Shown piece after piece: positions 34,376 through 43,360 of a DNA stretch of 45,400 nucleotides. The stretch is taken from assembly GCA_022842885.1 (NCBI GenBank), contig JALHOR010000004.1:40166-85565 (forward strand). Reading direction: 5' to 3'. The translations under genes were made by a program, and so were the position numbers. Positions within the stretch are counted from its first letter, which is position 1. Each line of letters opens with the position of its first letter. This DNA comes from Anaerolineae bacterium. GTDB lineage: Bacteria; Chloroflexota; Anaerolineae; Aggregatilineales; Phototrophicaceae. The notes under the pieces are model-generated. The model did not search any database, was not told where the DNA came from, and saw only the letters and a list, made by a program, of their open reading frames with translations.

Positions 34376-37105
34376 TTAGAATTTTGTCGTCACTGCCCAA
34401 ACCCCAAATAGCAGCACCAACGCCCCTATCAGCAGCAGCGGCACCCGCCAAAAGGGGGTTTCGCCCGTATTAGGCAACGTCGTCACGCGGCTGAGGGTGG
34501 TACTGGCACACGTCCGCACCAAATTTTCAGCACCCGCACACGCTTCAGTCGTGATGAATGGGGTGGTAAAACTGCCACCGCGCACGCTAATGGTAATGGT
34601 CACATTTTGCCCAGTGCGGAGTTCATCCAAACGCAGTGTCACTAAGCGTCCGGCAGCAGTTGCCGTTCCCACAGAAGCACTCACGCTCAGAATATCTAAT
34701 TCAGCAGGCAGTAAATTTTCTAATGCCAAGCGGCGCAGTGCCGTGCCATTATTCGTCAGCGTAATGACCAGTTGAACGGTATTGCCGGGTGCGATGAATG
34801 GTTGACTCGCCGTATAGGTCATCGTCACGCCTGCCACGCTGGTAGCGGGTGTCTGGGGCGTCACTGGCACGGTTGGCACCGCCGTGACTCCTTGCGCTGC
34901 ATTCTGATTTGTGTTGTCCGGCGGAGGATTATTGACGACAGGGGGAGCAACAACATCCACTGTCACTGTTGCGATATTTGATGTTGTTCCGAGTGTATCA
35001 TCTACCGTGTAAGTGAAAGTGCTAGTTCCGGTAAAAGCCACATTGGGCGCAAATTGCGCTGTTCCATCCACGTTGACGACCACATTGCCGTGTGCCACCG
35101 GCGGGGCTGCCATCAGCGCAACCGATGCCACATCCAAAGGTGCTGCAACACCCGTATCATTTCCCACCAAATTAATCGTCACTGGATTCGGGGAAGTTGT
35201 CGTGGTCGCATCATTGGCAGCAATCGGTGGTGCCGAAGGGTCAGTTGTGATTTGCACTGTAGCAGCATTGGAAATAATGCCATTCACATCACGCACGGTA
35301 TACGTGAAAGCGGTAATGCCCAGATATGCCGGGTCGGGCGTAAATGTGACGGTGCTATCCGGGTTGATAACGACAGTTCCCTGTCCAACCGGGGGCGGCG
35401 TCACAATGGTTAAAGTTGCCGGGTCGATCGCCCCATCACCATCCACATCATTCGCCAACACCGCTAAGGTGATAGGATTAGGAATCACCGTTGCGCCCGT
35501 ATCATCTTGTGCCAACGGCGGTATCGGCTGATTGACCGTGACACTGACCGTTGCGACATTAGATAAGGTGCCGATGTTATCGCGCACCGTATAGGTAAAC
35601 GTGCTAACGCCGCCAAACGCGGCATTCGGTGTAAAAGTAATTGTGCCATCAACATTTACTACGACCGTGCCTTGTGCAGCGGGTGGGGCGGTCACAATCG
35701 CCACACTCGCCGGATTCAAAGGCGACGCAACCCCCGTATCATTCGCCAACACATTTATCGTCACTGGGTTCGGGGCAGTGATAGTAGCAGTATCATTTGC
35801 AGCCGTCGGCGGCGTTGGTTGGTTGACCGTCACACTGACCGTTGCCACGTTGGATACTGTGCCAAGGTTGTCGCGCACAGTATAGGTAAACGTGCTGACG
35901 CCACCAAATGCGGCATTTGGTGTAAAAGTAATCGAACCGTTCACATTCACCACGACAGTGCCTTGTGCGGCGGGTGGCGCGGTCACGATCGTTACGCTGC
36001 TCGTATTTAAGGGCGCATCTACGCCAACATCATTTGCTAGCACATTAATATTGACGGGATTTGGCACGGTGGTCGTAGCCGTATCGTTGTCAGCCGTTGG
36101 CGGGTCAAGCTGGGCAGGCATGATATTTTCGACGAGAAAGACATAATCCTGATAATCGCCATTGGCAGCATCTTCATAGGTGATAATGTAGCTGTTGGGC
36201 ATTAATGTTCCGCTGCGGTCACGCGCCGGGAACATGCGGGCAGCCCGTACCCGTGGTCCCGTATTCAGGGCTTCTTCTGTATAACTGTTGCGCCCAAAGG
36301 ATAAACTGCTCACGTAGAAGCCAAAGTTATTATTTCCGGGGTCAAACAAGGTATTGCCGGTGTTGGTGAAAGGGTAGAGTCGCTGATGATTTAATACCGC
36401 TGCCCCCACCGAATCAGAAACACCGTTGACTTCATTCAAGGGCGGGTTCATGGTGCCATCGGGAACATAATAGCCATAAGGCAAATCTTCCGCAGGCGAA
36501 AAGCGCATGATGGTGGTCATCTGTACATTGCCTGCTCCAGCTTTTTGGAACAGGGGGATAAACACCTCATCACCCAACGTGTAATTTTCAAAAGTGGGTC
36601 CAGGCTGTACTGGGCGAGAAATAAGCGCGTTGCTGCCCACATTAATGTTGAAGCCCGCAACCCGAATCGCCAATTGCAGCGGGGGTTCATTGCTGCCACC
36701 ACTGCCTTGCAGCGCCAAACCATGTAAATTGACTGCCACAGCCCCTGCGCTAGTATTCAACGTCAGAGTCGCGGTACGCTCCACGTTAAAAACACCATTC
36801 GGCGGCGAAAATGTTAAAGTGTAGGTGATTGTTCCACCAACTGGCACAACCACTGCCCCGGCTCCGGGTGCGGTAATAGCAAAATTGCCCGGATTAGCAC
36901 CAGTGAGGGTTCGGTTATTAATCGTGACAGCGCCTGGACCCGTGTTGGTAAAGACAATGCTTCTGGGGACACTGGTGGTATTCTGCACGGCGCTAAACAC
37001 AAGATCGGGGGCTGCTGCCACCAGCGCCGCTGATGCCACATGCGTGTTGATGTGGAGCAAACTGATGAGACTGATTAGTGCAAAGAGGTGTGTTAGGTAT
37101 CTCAA
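34376..37105 (-). CDS. Large surface protein with Ig-like repeats and LPXTG-type anchor
   Basis: 909 residues. A signal peptide ends near VASAAL. A hydin/ASPM-like beta domain (about 30-130) is followed by a unique domain (about 140-330). Four Ig/cadherin-like repeats of about 96 residues come next (335-430, 431-527, 528-623, 624-720), each with NDT-type opening, VLANDV, and TFTYTVRD. A DUF11-like domain (about 755-850) precedes LPNTG (877-881), a membrane helix and a short KF tail. The LPXTG-TM-charge order is a sortase sorting signal, suggesting covalent attachment to the cell surface. No sortase is encoded in the window. The AT-rich region upstream carries its promoter. Confidence 0.87.
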   Translation of the reverse strand: MRYLTHLFALISLISLLHINTHVASAALVAAAPDLVFSAVQNTTSVPRSIVFTNTGPGAVTINNRTLTGANPGNFAITAPGAGAVVVPVGGTITYTLTFSPPNGVFNVERTATLTLNTSAGAVAVNLHGLALQGSGGSNEPPLQLAIRVAGFNINVGSNALISRPVQPGPTFENYTLGDEVFIPLFQKAGAGNVQMTTIMRFSPAEDLPYGYYVPDGTMNPPLNEVNGVSDSVGAAVLNHQRLYPFTNTGNTLFDPGNNNFGFYVSSLSFGRNSYTEEALNTGPRVRAARMFPARDRSGTLMPNSYIITYEDAANGDYQDYVFLVENIMPAQLDPPTADNDTATTTVPNPVNINVLANDVGVDAPLNTSSVTIVTAPPAAQGTVVVNVNGSITFTPNAAFGGVSTFTYTVRDNLGTVSNVATVSVTVNQPTPPTAANDTATITAPNPVTINVLANDTGVASPLNPASVAIVTAPPAAQGTVVVNVDGTITFTPNAAFGGVSTFTYTVRDNIGTLSNVATVSVTVNQPIPPLAQDDTGATVIPNPITLAVLANDVDGDGAIDPATLTIVTPPPVGQGTVVINPDSTVTFTPDPAYLGITAFTYTVRDVNGIISNAATVQITTDPSAPPIAANDATTTTSPNPVTINLVGNDTGVAAPLDVASVALMAAPPVAHGNVVVNVDGTAQFAPNVAFTGTSTFTYTVDDTLGTTSNIATVTVDVVAPPVVNNPPPDNTNQNAAQGVTAVPTVPVTPQTPATSVAGVTMTYTASQPFIAPGNTVQLVITLTNNGTALRRLALENLLPAELDILSVSASVGTATAAGRLVTLRLDELRTGQNVTITISVRGGSFTTPFITTEACAGAENLVRTCASTTLSRVTTLPNTGETPFWRVPLLLIGALVLLFGVWAVTTKF
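34946..36103 (-). repeat. Four in-gene Ig-like tandem repeats
   Basis: The first two repeats (encoded by about 35523-36103) are nearly identical in protein and share long DNA identity around the GTFTPNAAFGG-type segment, so they are the most recent duplication; the last two are more diverged. Confidence 0.75.
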
Positions 37106-37399
37106 GTATTATGCCCCTAAATGATGACTGTGAAATTTATCTTTTATGATGACAGAAAACATCTCAAAGAAAATTAAGCGCACTAATACAATAACACACG
37201 ACCATAAATACCCTGTTCATAAAACAGGTTTTTGTAATTTTTTGTTATATTATTTTTGAATTAACTTATGTATAATATCAACGCATAGACAATACACTTA
37301 AGTATTTTAACACAGATTTTTTTGTTATGTGCATAGGCATTGCACAAAGGAAGCATGAATTTTGTGCTATAATGCCTTTATTGTGAAAAAATTCATCCG
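37106..37399. other. AT-rich divergent promoter region
   Basis: About 294 bp between the Ig-repeat surface protein and the VWA-FHA gene. It holds a small hairpin, CCTGTT / AACAGG (37212-37228), followed by TTTTT, and the extended -10 promoter at 37365-37373. No gene is supported here. Confidence 0.55.
37365..37373 (+). promoter_or_regulatory. Extended -10 promoter of the VWA-FHA gene
   Basis: TGCTATAAT is a perfect extended -10 element. It places the start of transcription about 20 nt before the ATG at 37400. No good -35 box is seen, as is common with extended -10 promoters. Confidence 0.65.
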
Positions 37400-39448
37400 A
37401 TGCTCATGAGCCTAAGCGGTATTTTCAACGGGAAATTTTCGATGCGTTCTTCTCGGCGATGGTGGTTGGGTAGTATAACCGCGCTAGTGCTGTTGATATG
37501 GGGCTGGCTCATCATGGCAGCGGGTGCCCAAACCCCTACTGTACGTATTCATGGCGCGTGGCTTGCACCCGATAATCAATTGTCGCTTCAGGTAACAGTC
37601 CCAGAGGCTATCCAATCTGCCAGCGTGACCAGTGGCGCGAATACCCAATCGCTGACTATTCAAGCATCACCGCCAGAAACGCAAACATGGATTTTGCTGG
37701 ATGCCAGCGAAACCATGCTGAATCGGCAAATTGTCGTCCAAACAGTGCTGCAATCTTTTCTTGCTGACAACACCACACCCTTAACGCTGCTCACGTACCA
37801 GCGCACAATTCAACCCGCAACCGATGCCAACCTAGATAATTTGGCGGTCTTGGCGCAATACAGCGCCACTGCTGGCACACCGGGTTGCTTGGGGGATGCG
37901 TTACAGCGCATTTCCACGTTGTATCACCCACCGACAGCCTTGTGGCGTGTGCTAGTCATTACAGGCGGTTGGACAACCCAAACCGATTGTGAAAATACCA
38001 CACTGCCCACCATGGCAATTCCTGTAGATGTTCTGCTCGTTGGTACGCCGCCTGCACCGGAATTAGTAGCCTTGGCGCAAGACACCAACGGTACTTTTTT
38101 AACGAGTGATGTCCGTCAAATCGCCACCCATTTGACTGAAATTAGCACGCTGTGGGCGCAGCAAACCGTCGTTCTGACAGGCGACCTTGCTAATTTAGCA
38201 CCGGATAATTTACAACTGAAACTTACATTGGCAGATGGGACAACCACACAGTTACCGTTATCGCTCCGTTTGCTGCCGACACCAACACCGACCCTGACGC
38301 TAACACCCACTATCACATCAACATCTACACTGACGCTGACCCCATCGTATACCCCCACCGCCACCTATACTCCAACACCCACGCTCACGGCTACGCCTTC
38401 AGCGACAGCAACCCCCACTGCTACACCAACAAATACGCTCACAGCCACGCATACAGCGACTGCTACCGCTACTTTCACGGATACTGCCACCAACACCCCT
38501 ACGGCGATACCCACTGCAACCTATACAGAAACAGTGATTCCATCTTCAACACCCACTGCTACTTTTACCGTGACGGATACGCCGACTGCCACCCAAACGG
38601 AAATCAGCTTGGTGATGCCACCTGCCTCTTTCGCCACCACCGCGCCCGTTGTCGGCGCTAATCCAGATAATCCGAGTGCCAATCCAAACTTCGATACCGA
38701 TGGGGCGCTCATCGTGCTGGCAATTGTGGCGGCATTGGGTTGGTTGACAGCGATTGCCTTATATTTTCGCATTCCGCGTATCATTACCGTGCCATCGGCG
38801 GCTACTGCCATACCAGATGCCCAAACATTTTATGATAGTCTCGGTCCACGCAACCAATTTGCTGCGCCTCTTTCCCCAGTACGCCCTAGTGCGCCGACTG
38901 CCATGCCCAATTTAGCCACGCGCCAGCGCCCACGCACCGATTTTACGGCACAGCGCGACGCCTTGTTGACGCCTTTATCATCCGATAATCCTGTTGCCAA
39001 GCCGAATGATGACCGCTGGTTGCAAACCGGCACACAGCTTGTTTCCGATAGGGACTTGGAACAGATGATAAGCAATGATATCGCTGCTCCAACTACCGAT
39101 AGCAGCCTAGTTGTGGGTTGGTTGCGGTTACTTAGCCTTGACCCGCCGATTGATTATGCCATTTACCAGCACAAACTGATTATGATGATGGGACAAGCCA
39201 TTGATAATCATATCGTGCTGCCAGAAGACGAGGCTGTTGCGCCGTATCATGCCCGTTTGGATATTACTGCGCTGGGGGCAGTGACCATCACCAGCATCAA
39301 TCCTGACCAAAGTATCCTCATTAACCGGCAACCGATGACCGGTGCGTATACTCTGCGTCCAGCAGACGAAATTGAACTATCGCCGCGTTTGCGCTTCGTC
39401 TATATCGTCGCCGATGTAGATAGAGATACAGATCCACCGCGTCCATAA
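37400..39448 (+). CDS. VWA-like, TPT-linker, transmembrane, FHA-like protein
   Basis: 682 residues. An N-terminal hydrophobic segment ([21 protein letters not shown]) directs export. The next 260 residues contain a von Willebrand A-like fold ([10 protein letters not shown], with the MIDAS-like Asp and Ser, then LLTYQ and VLVITGG). A Thr/Pro-rich linker of about 110 residues follows (TPT repeats). Then comes a membrane helix ([19 protein letters not shown]), a disordered region, and a C-terminal FHA-like beta domain ([18 protein letters not shown]). The layout joins an outside ligand-binding domain to a possible phosphothreonine-binding domain inside. The FHA core is diverged and lacks the clear SxxH pattern, so binding is unsure. 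ATG 37442 is an alternative start. Confidence 0.78.
   Translation: MLMSLSGIFNGKFSMRSSRRWWLGSITALVLLIWGWLIMAAGAQTPTVRIHGAWLAPDNQLSLQVTVPEAIQSASVTSGANTQSLTIQASPPETQTWILLDASETMLNRQIVVQTVLQSFLADNTTPLTLLTYQRTIQPATDANLDNLAVLAQYSATAGTPGCLGDALQRISTLYHPPTALWRVLVITGGWTTQTDCENTTLPTMAIPVDVLLVGTPPAPELVALAQDTNGTFLTSDVRQIATHLTEISTLWAQQTVVLTGDLANLAPDNLQLKLTLADGTTTQLPLSLRLLPTPTPTLTLTPTITSTSTLTLTPSYTPTATYTPTPTLTATPSATATPTATPTNTLTATHTATATATFTDTATNTPTAIPTATYTETVIPSSTPTATFTVTDTPTATQTEISLVMPPASFATTAPVVGANPDNPSANPNFDTDGALIVLAIVAALGWLTAIALYFRIPRIITVPSAATAIPDAQTFYDSLGPRNQFAAPLSPVRPSAPTAMPNLATRQRPRTDFTAQRDALLTPLSSDNPVAKPNDDRWLQTGTQLVSDRDLEQMISNDIAAPTTDSSLVVGWLRLLSLDPPIDYAIYQHKLIMMMGQAIDNHIVLPEDEAVAPYHARLDITALGAVTITSINPDQSILINRQPMTGAYTLRPADEIELSPRLRFVYIVADVDRDTDPPRP
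38276..38600 (+). repeat. Low-complexity Thr/Pro-coding repeat
   Basis: Irregular tandem ACN CCN ACN codons encode the extracytoplasmic stalk of the VWA-FHA protein. Codon variation shows that the repeat is kept at protein level rather than by recent DNA slippage. Confidence 0.7.
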
Positions 39449-39678
39449 CGTCTCTACCCACCACAATATCATCTAAGCACAGCAAATTCACAACGTTCAA
39501 GAAATTGTGAACAAAATCTTACAGCACGATAAATGCTGCTAAAGCAGTGCATAAGCATTACATGAAAGATTACAGTGACTAATATCGGCTTAAACTTCTG
39601 CTTGGTTACTGTTCATTTTGTTCCCTTAAAGTGACCCGTGTCGAATTTAACAAACCAAGTTTTACAGGAGTTCCACAA

Positions 39679-40731
39679 ATGCGTAAGTTTTTCGCTTTAT
39701 TGAGTGTGTTTGCTGTTTTCGCGCTGATGGCACTGCCCGTCTTCGCCCAAGAAGAAGTTACCATTGCTGAATTGGTAGTGGCGAGTGCTGGTGGCGATGC
39801 TCCCGAATTTACCGTATTGTTAGCCGCCGTCCAAGCTGCCGACCCGGCAATTTTAGCGTTACTCTCCAATGCTGATGCCGATTTGACCGTGTTCGCCCCC
39901 ACCGATGCCGCTTTCGCAGCCGCATTTGAAGCTCTGGGTGTAACCCCTGAAGATGTTTTAGCTGATACCGAAGCTCTGACGGAAATTTTGATGTACCATG
40001 TTGTGCCGACCACCCTGCTGGCAGAAAGCGTGATTGCGCTGGATGGTGCAGTTGTGGGAACAACCCTGTATGAAACCGCGTTGGCAATTTCGGTTGCTGA
40101 GGGCGTCGTAAAAATTAACGAAGCCTCGGTCGTTACACCTGATGTTCTCGCCAGCAATGGTGTTGTCCATGTCATTGATAGCGTGCTGCTGCCCCCGGCA
40201 GAAGAAGACGACATGATGATGGCGACGGAAGAACCGATGGACATGATGATGGATGCCGTCAGCATTGCCGAAACCGTTATCGCCGCAGCAGGCTCTGACC
40301 CGGCAGAATTCACCATTTTGTTGGCAGCAGTTCAAGCCGCCGATGCCGCCACTGAAGGTGCTTTGGTTGCTATGTTAATCAATAATGGTCCCTTCACCGT
40401 GTTTGCCCCCACCGATGCCGCTTTCGCAGCGGCGCTGGAAGCACTGGGACTGACTGCTGAAGAATTGTTGGGCAACACTGACCTGCTGATTCAAGTCTTG
40501 TCGTACCATATTGTTCCCGGTCACTTCGCTGCTGAAACCGTTGTAGCGGTGGCAGGTATGAGCGAAGAAGGCGTGAACGTGGCGACAACCCTGCCCGGCA
40601 CTACCGTGACAGTCATGCTCAACGGCGAAAGCGTCATGGTTAATGATGCCACCGTCATTCAGACTGATATTCACGCCAGCAACGGCATCATCCATGTGAT
40701 TGACACCGTGCTGCTGCCCCCGGCAGAATAA
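39679..40731 (+). CDS. Secreted protein with two FAS1 (fasciclin) domains
   Basis: 350 residues from the ATG at 39679, with AGGAG 8 nt upstream. A signal peptide ends at VFAQEE. Two FAS1 domains follow (about 20-175 and 200-350). Each has the H1 motif FTVFAPTDAAFAAA or its near copy and the H2-like SNGVVHVIDSVLLPPAE or SNGIIHVIDTVLLPPAE. The linker is acidic and Met-rich (EEDDMMMATEEPMDMMMD), which is unusual and might bind copper. FAS1 proteins mediate adhesion or matrix contact. It is a single gene with a strong terminator. Confidence 0.92.
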   Translation: MRKFFALLSVFAVFALMALPVFAQEEVTIAELVVASAGGDAPEFTVLLAAVQAADPAILALLSNADADLTVFAPTDAAFAAAFEALGVTPEDVLADTEALTEILMYHVVPTTLLAESVIALDGAVVGTTLYETALAISVAEGVVKINEASVVTPDVLASNGVVHVIDSVLLPPAEEDDMMMATEEPMDMMMDAVSIAETVIAAAGSDPAEFTILLAAVQAADAATEGALVAMLINNGPFTVFAPTDAAFAAALEALGLTAEELLGNTDLLIQVLSYHIVPGHFAAETVVAVAGMSEEGVNVATTLPGTTVTVMLNGESVMVNDATVIQTDIHASNGIIHVIDTVLLPPAE

Positions 40732-40753
40732 ATTTTCTCATCTTCGTGATATG

Positions 40754-40774
40754 TTGGCAGGTACTGCCTGCCAA
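40754..40774. repeat. Inverted repeat after the FAS1 gene
   Basis: TTGGCAGG (40754-40761) and CCTGCCAA (40767-40774) pair around TACTG. It has no T run and lies just before the main terminator; it may protect the 3' end of the message. Confidence 0.5.
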
Positions 40775-40800
40775 TGATTTCCCAAAATCAGCATAAGAAA

Positions 40801-40830
40801 CGAAGCCTCTTAAACAGGCTTCGTTTTTTT
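40801..40830 (+). terminator. Terminator of the FAS1 gene
   Basis: CGAAGCCT and AGGCTTCG form an 8-bp stem with a 7-nt loop, followed by seven T. Confidence 0.92.
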
Positions 40831-40911
40831 ATTAAGGTTAATTGTAAAAATGGCAATATAGATATAAACTCTAAATAATGATGGCTTCACCATAAGATGT
40901 TGAGGAAATAT

Positions 40912-41289
40912 ATGGCACATGATATTTACTGGGTACGCGAGGGGCGCGTCCTGTTTGTCAACTACAAAGAGCATCAAACGGTGGCAACTGTATGTGCTTG
41001 CTTAGATGACATGGCAAGCTATCTGGATGGCGTTGATCATCCGATATTTTTGCTGATTAACTGGTTGGAAGTCACCGAGGTAGATAAAGATGCGCTCACT
41101 GCCAATCGGGGGCATCGTACTTACAGCCATCCGATGGCAGCACGCGGCGTACTGGTGGGATTTGACCCTTTGGAAGCCTTCCAGAATGAAGTCACGTCGG
41201 TGAAGACTCGCGGCAACAAAAATACCATCTACTTCAAAACCGTGCCGGAAGCCTTAGACTACCTCAAGACAGTTTTAGAGATGGCATAG
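40912..41289 (+). CDS. Small STAS-like protein of unknown function
   Basis: 125 residues from the ATG at 40912, with GAGGAA 7 nt upstream. The alternating beta-alpha layout (RVLFVNYKEH, FLLINWLEVTE, AARGVLVGFDPL, NTIYFKTVPEALDYLK) resembles the SpoIIAA/STAS-like fold of small Chloroflexi proteins, but no family signature was identified. No membrane segment. It lies between the FAS1 terminator and a convergent ABC ATPase gene, 3 bp from its end. Confidence 0.65.
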   Translation: MAHDIYWVREGRVLFVNYKEHQTVATVCACLDDMASYLDGVDHPIFLLINWLEVTEVDKDALTANRGHRTYSHPMAARGVLVGFDPLEAFQNEVTSVKTRGNKNTIYFKTVPEALDYLKTVLEMA

Positions 41290-41292
41290 GCT

Positions 41293-41970
41293 TTATTGAT
41301 AAACTTCGCCGTCCACAATTTGCAATGTTCTATCCATTTGCGCTGCTAAACCGGGATCATGCGTTACCAGAATAATTGTTGTCCCCGATGTCTCGCGGAT
41401 TTCTTGCAACGCTTTCATAACAATCTCACCCGACTCGCGGTCAAGGTTGCCCGTTGGTTCGTCTGCCAATAGCAGCGGTGGGTTATTCGCCAATGCCCGC
41501 GCAATAGCGACGCGCTGCTGCTGCCCGCCGGAAAGCTGCGACGGCAAATGATGCGCCCGGTCTGCCAAGCCAAATAACTTAAGCAATTCCTTCGCCCGTT
41601 GCTGCGGGTTAAAACGCCGCTGCCGCGCAAACTGAATCGGCAGTGCTACATTCTCCAGCGCCGTTAGCGTGGGAATCAGATTAAAAAATTGGAAAATGAA
41701 GCCAATTTTTTCATTGCGGATTTCCGTCAGGCGGTCTTCGTTCATGCGGGTGATGTCTACGCCATCAATCAACAATTTGCCATGCGTCGGGCTATCGAGT
41801 CCGCCCATAATCCCCAACAGCGTGCTTTTGCCACTGCCAGAGGGACCAATAATTGCCACCATCTCCGCCGGGAAAATCTGTAAGCTCACGCCGCGCAAGG
41901 CATGAACGGTATGGTTGCCAAGTTTTAATTCGCGGGTCACATTCTGCACATCAATCACGGGCTGCGTCAT
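41293..41970 (-). CDS. LolD/MacB-type ABC transporter ATPase, without permease
   Basis: 225 residues. Walker A is [11 protein letters not shown], the signature is [15 protein letters not shown], and Walker B is [16 protein letters not shown], the last typical of the LolD/MacB/FtsE group. VTHDPGLA holds the switch His. The start at 41970 (MTQPVID) is preferred over 41994. LolD/MacB ATPases normally act with FtsX-like permeases for lipoprotein release or peptide export; none is adjacent, so the partner lies elsewhere. Confidence 0.87.
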   Translation of the reverse strand: MTQPVIDVQNVTRELKLGNHTVHALRGVSLQIFPAEMVAIIGPSGSGKSTLLGIMGGLDSPTHGKLLIDGVDITRMNEDRLTEIRNEKIGFIFQFFNLIPTLTALENVALPIQFARQRRFNPQQRAKELLKLFGLADRAHHLPSQLSGGQQQRVAIARALANNPPLLLADEPTGNLDRESGEIVMKALQEIRETSGTTIILVTHDPGLAAQMDRTLQIVDGEVYQ

Positions 41971-42303
41971 AATCTCTACTTTGCTGGTTATCAATCCTCA
42001 CAGATTATACGCGCAAAAACACCCCAAGTTGCGTGCCAACCTCATAGCGTCTCTATTGCTGTTACAAGTTTTGAACAAAACACCAGCCAAACTCGTATCA
42101 AGACTTAAGGTTGATAGCCGCATTTTGGTATTAGAGTAAACCATAATCATCGTTGCAAAATAAGAACTTTTGTTCTAAAATAATTAAGAATCTATTCGAC
42201 AAATAAAAATTTCTGTAGGGTCGAGGCATGCCTCGACCCTACAAGAATTTACGGATAGATACTAAATGCAACTTCACTCGTCCAAACTGCGTACACTATC
42301 AAC
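41971..42303. other. Intergenic region with a perfect 30-bp palindrome
   Basis: About 330 bp without a gene between divergent units. It holds one further copy of TTTTGAACA (42069-42077), a word of the array at 3560-4166, and the palindromic repeat at 42214-42243. No promoter could be assigned firmly. Confidence 0.5.
42214..42243. repeat. Perfect 30-bp palindromic repeat, GTAGGG...CCCTAC family
   Basis: The left half is TGTAGGGTCGAGGCA and the right half is its exact reverse complement. It shares ends (TGTAGGG / CCCTACA) and centre (GGCATGCC) with the element at 43291-43320 but has different, self-complementary arm bases. Confidence 0.8.
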
Positions 42304-42972
42304 ATGGGAAATTTAACGATGCAATGGCGCTTACGGAAACTCAAACGTCAGGTCATGCGGCGGTTATGGCTGCCGGGGGTGATGGCATGTTTATTGTTGC
42401 TGCCTATCTTTTTGAATGCCGGAATCGCGCTTAAAGAACGAATTTGGGAGCAACTCATGCCGCGTTCCACTGGCGAGATTGCACCGTTGTTCACATCACC
42501 CGTGCAGTATTGGGGCGCTCAGATTGAGCAGTGGGCGCAGGACTATGGGCTAGACCCGAATTTGCTGGCAACTGTCATGCAGATTGAATCGTGTGGGCAT
42601 CCAACAGTGGTTAGTTCTGCCGGGGCGCAGGGGTTATTCCAAGTGATGCCATTTCATTTTGCTAGCAGCGAAATTATGACCGACCCGGCGACGAATGCCC
42701 GCCGCAGTGCCAATTTTCTGAATGAATGTCGCCGCTATGCCCGCGAAGATATTGGGCTGACGATGGCATGTTATAACGGCGGACCTTCGGTGGTGAATCG
42801 CAGTTTTCATACGTGGGCAGCCGAAACCCAACGCTATTATGTGTGGGGCGTGGGCATTTATGGCGATGCTACGCAGCAAGTGCAATCAAGTGTCGCTTTA
42901 GAAGCATGGTTAGAAGCCGGGGGGATGCATTTGTGCCGCCGCGCTGCGGATACATTAGGGGTGGCATATTAA
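42304..42972 (+). CDS. Membrane-anchored lytic transglycosylase (SLT domain)
   Basis: 222 residues. A membrane anchor (LWLPGVMACLLLLPIFLNAG) precedes a goose-lysozyme-like SLT domain that cleaves peptidoglycan to anhydromuropeptides. The catalytic Glu is in VMQIESCGHP; SSAGAQGLFQVMP and ACYNGGPSVV are the other family motifs. An ATG 15 bases inside (42319) is an alternative start. It implies a murein wall. The upstream palindrome ends 60 bp before it. Confidence 0.9.
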   Translation: MGNLTMQWRLRKLKRQVMRRLWLPGVMACLLLLPIFLNAGIALKERIWEQLMPRSTGEIAPLFTSPVQYWGAQIEQWAQDYGLDPNLLATVMQIESCGHPTVVSSAGAQGLFQVMPFHFASSEIMTDPATNARRSANFLNECRRYAREDIGLTMACYNGGPSVVNRSFHTWAAETQRYYVWGVGIYGDATQQVQSSVALEAWLEAGGMHLCRRAADTLGVAY

Positions 42973-43011
42973 TGAGATAGCGTACTTTGTCCGATAAAAG
43001 TTAAAACAACA

Positions 43012-43065
43012 ACCTCACTCCTAAATCCCCTCTCCATAATATGGAGAGGGGGCAGGGGGTGAGGT
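43012..43065. repeat. Long imperfect palindromic intergenic repeat
   Basis: The outer arms ACCTCAC and GTGAGGT enclose an inner 11-bp stem, CCCCTCTCCAT / ATGGAGAGGGG (about 43027-43051), around AAT. It is larger than and different from the GTAGGG family. No T run follows. Confidence 0.65.
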
Positions 43066-43126
43066 AAAAACGCAAAATCAAAATAGTTAGCCGACAAAGC
43101 AATATATTTAAAAAGGGGATATCACC

Positions 43127-43225
43127 ATGTTAGCAACAGATAATGCAGATATTGAAGAAAAAGAACCGGAACAGACTCACGATAATAACGAAACACCGAC
43201 TGCACCAATTCGGATTGTGTTATAG
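43127..43225 (+). CDS. 32-residue acidic peptide with short hydrophobic tail
   Basis: Too short for ordinary gene calling, but AAAAGGGG lies 8 nt before the ATG and the frame ends in TAG. The first 22 residues are strongly acidic and polar (MLATDNADIEEKEPEQTHDN and two more), and the last ten are TPTAPIRIVL. That acidic leader with a compact C-terminal segment resembles peptide precursors, but no modifying enzyme is adjacent. It is flanked by two palindromic repeats. It may be a real small protein or a chance frame. Confidence 0.4.
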   Translation: MLATDNADIEEKEPEQTHDNNETPTAPIRIVL

Positions 43226-43290
43226 AGGGAAAAGTATGAGGGCAAAGGCATCAAAATTACGTGTCGGTTCTTAAAAGATAATGAAGGTTC

Positions 43291-43320
43291 TATAGGGACA
43301 CGGCATGCCGTGTCCCTACA
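43291..43320. repeat. Near-perfect 30-bp palindromic repeat, GTAGGG...CCCTAC family
   Basis: The right half TGCCGTGTCCCTACA matches the reverse complement of the left half except for one base (TATAGGG instead of TGTAGGG). It has the same ends and centre as 42214-42243, with the arm bases changed on both sides. Confidence 0.78.
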
Positions 43321-43360
43321 AATGCACGCTTCTCATACAATCTGAATATGAGCCTGCAAC

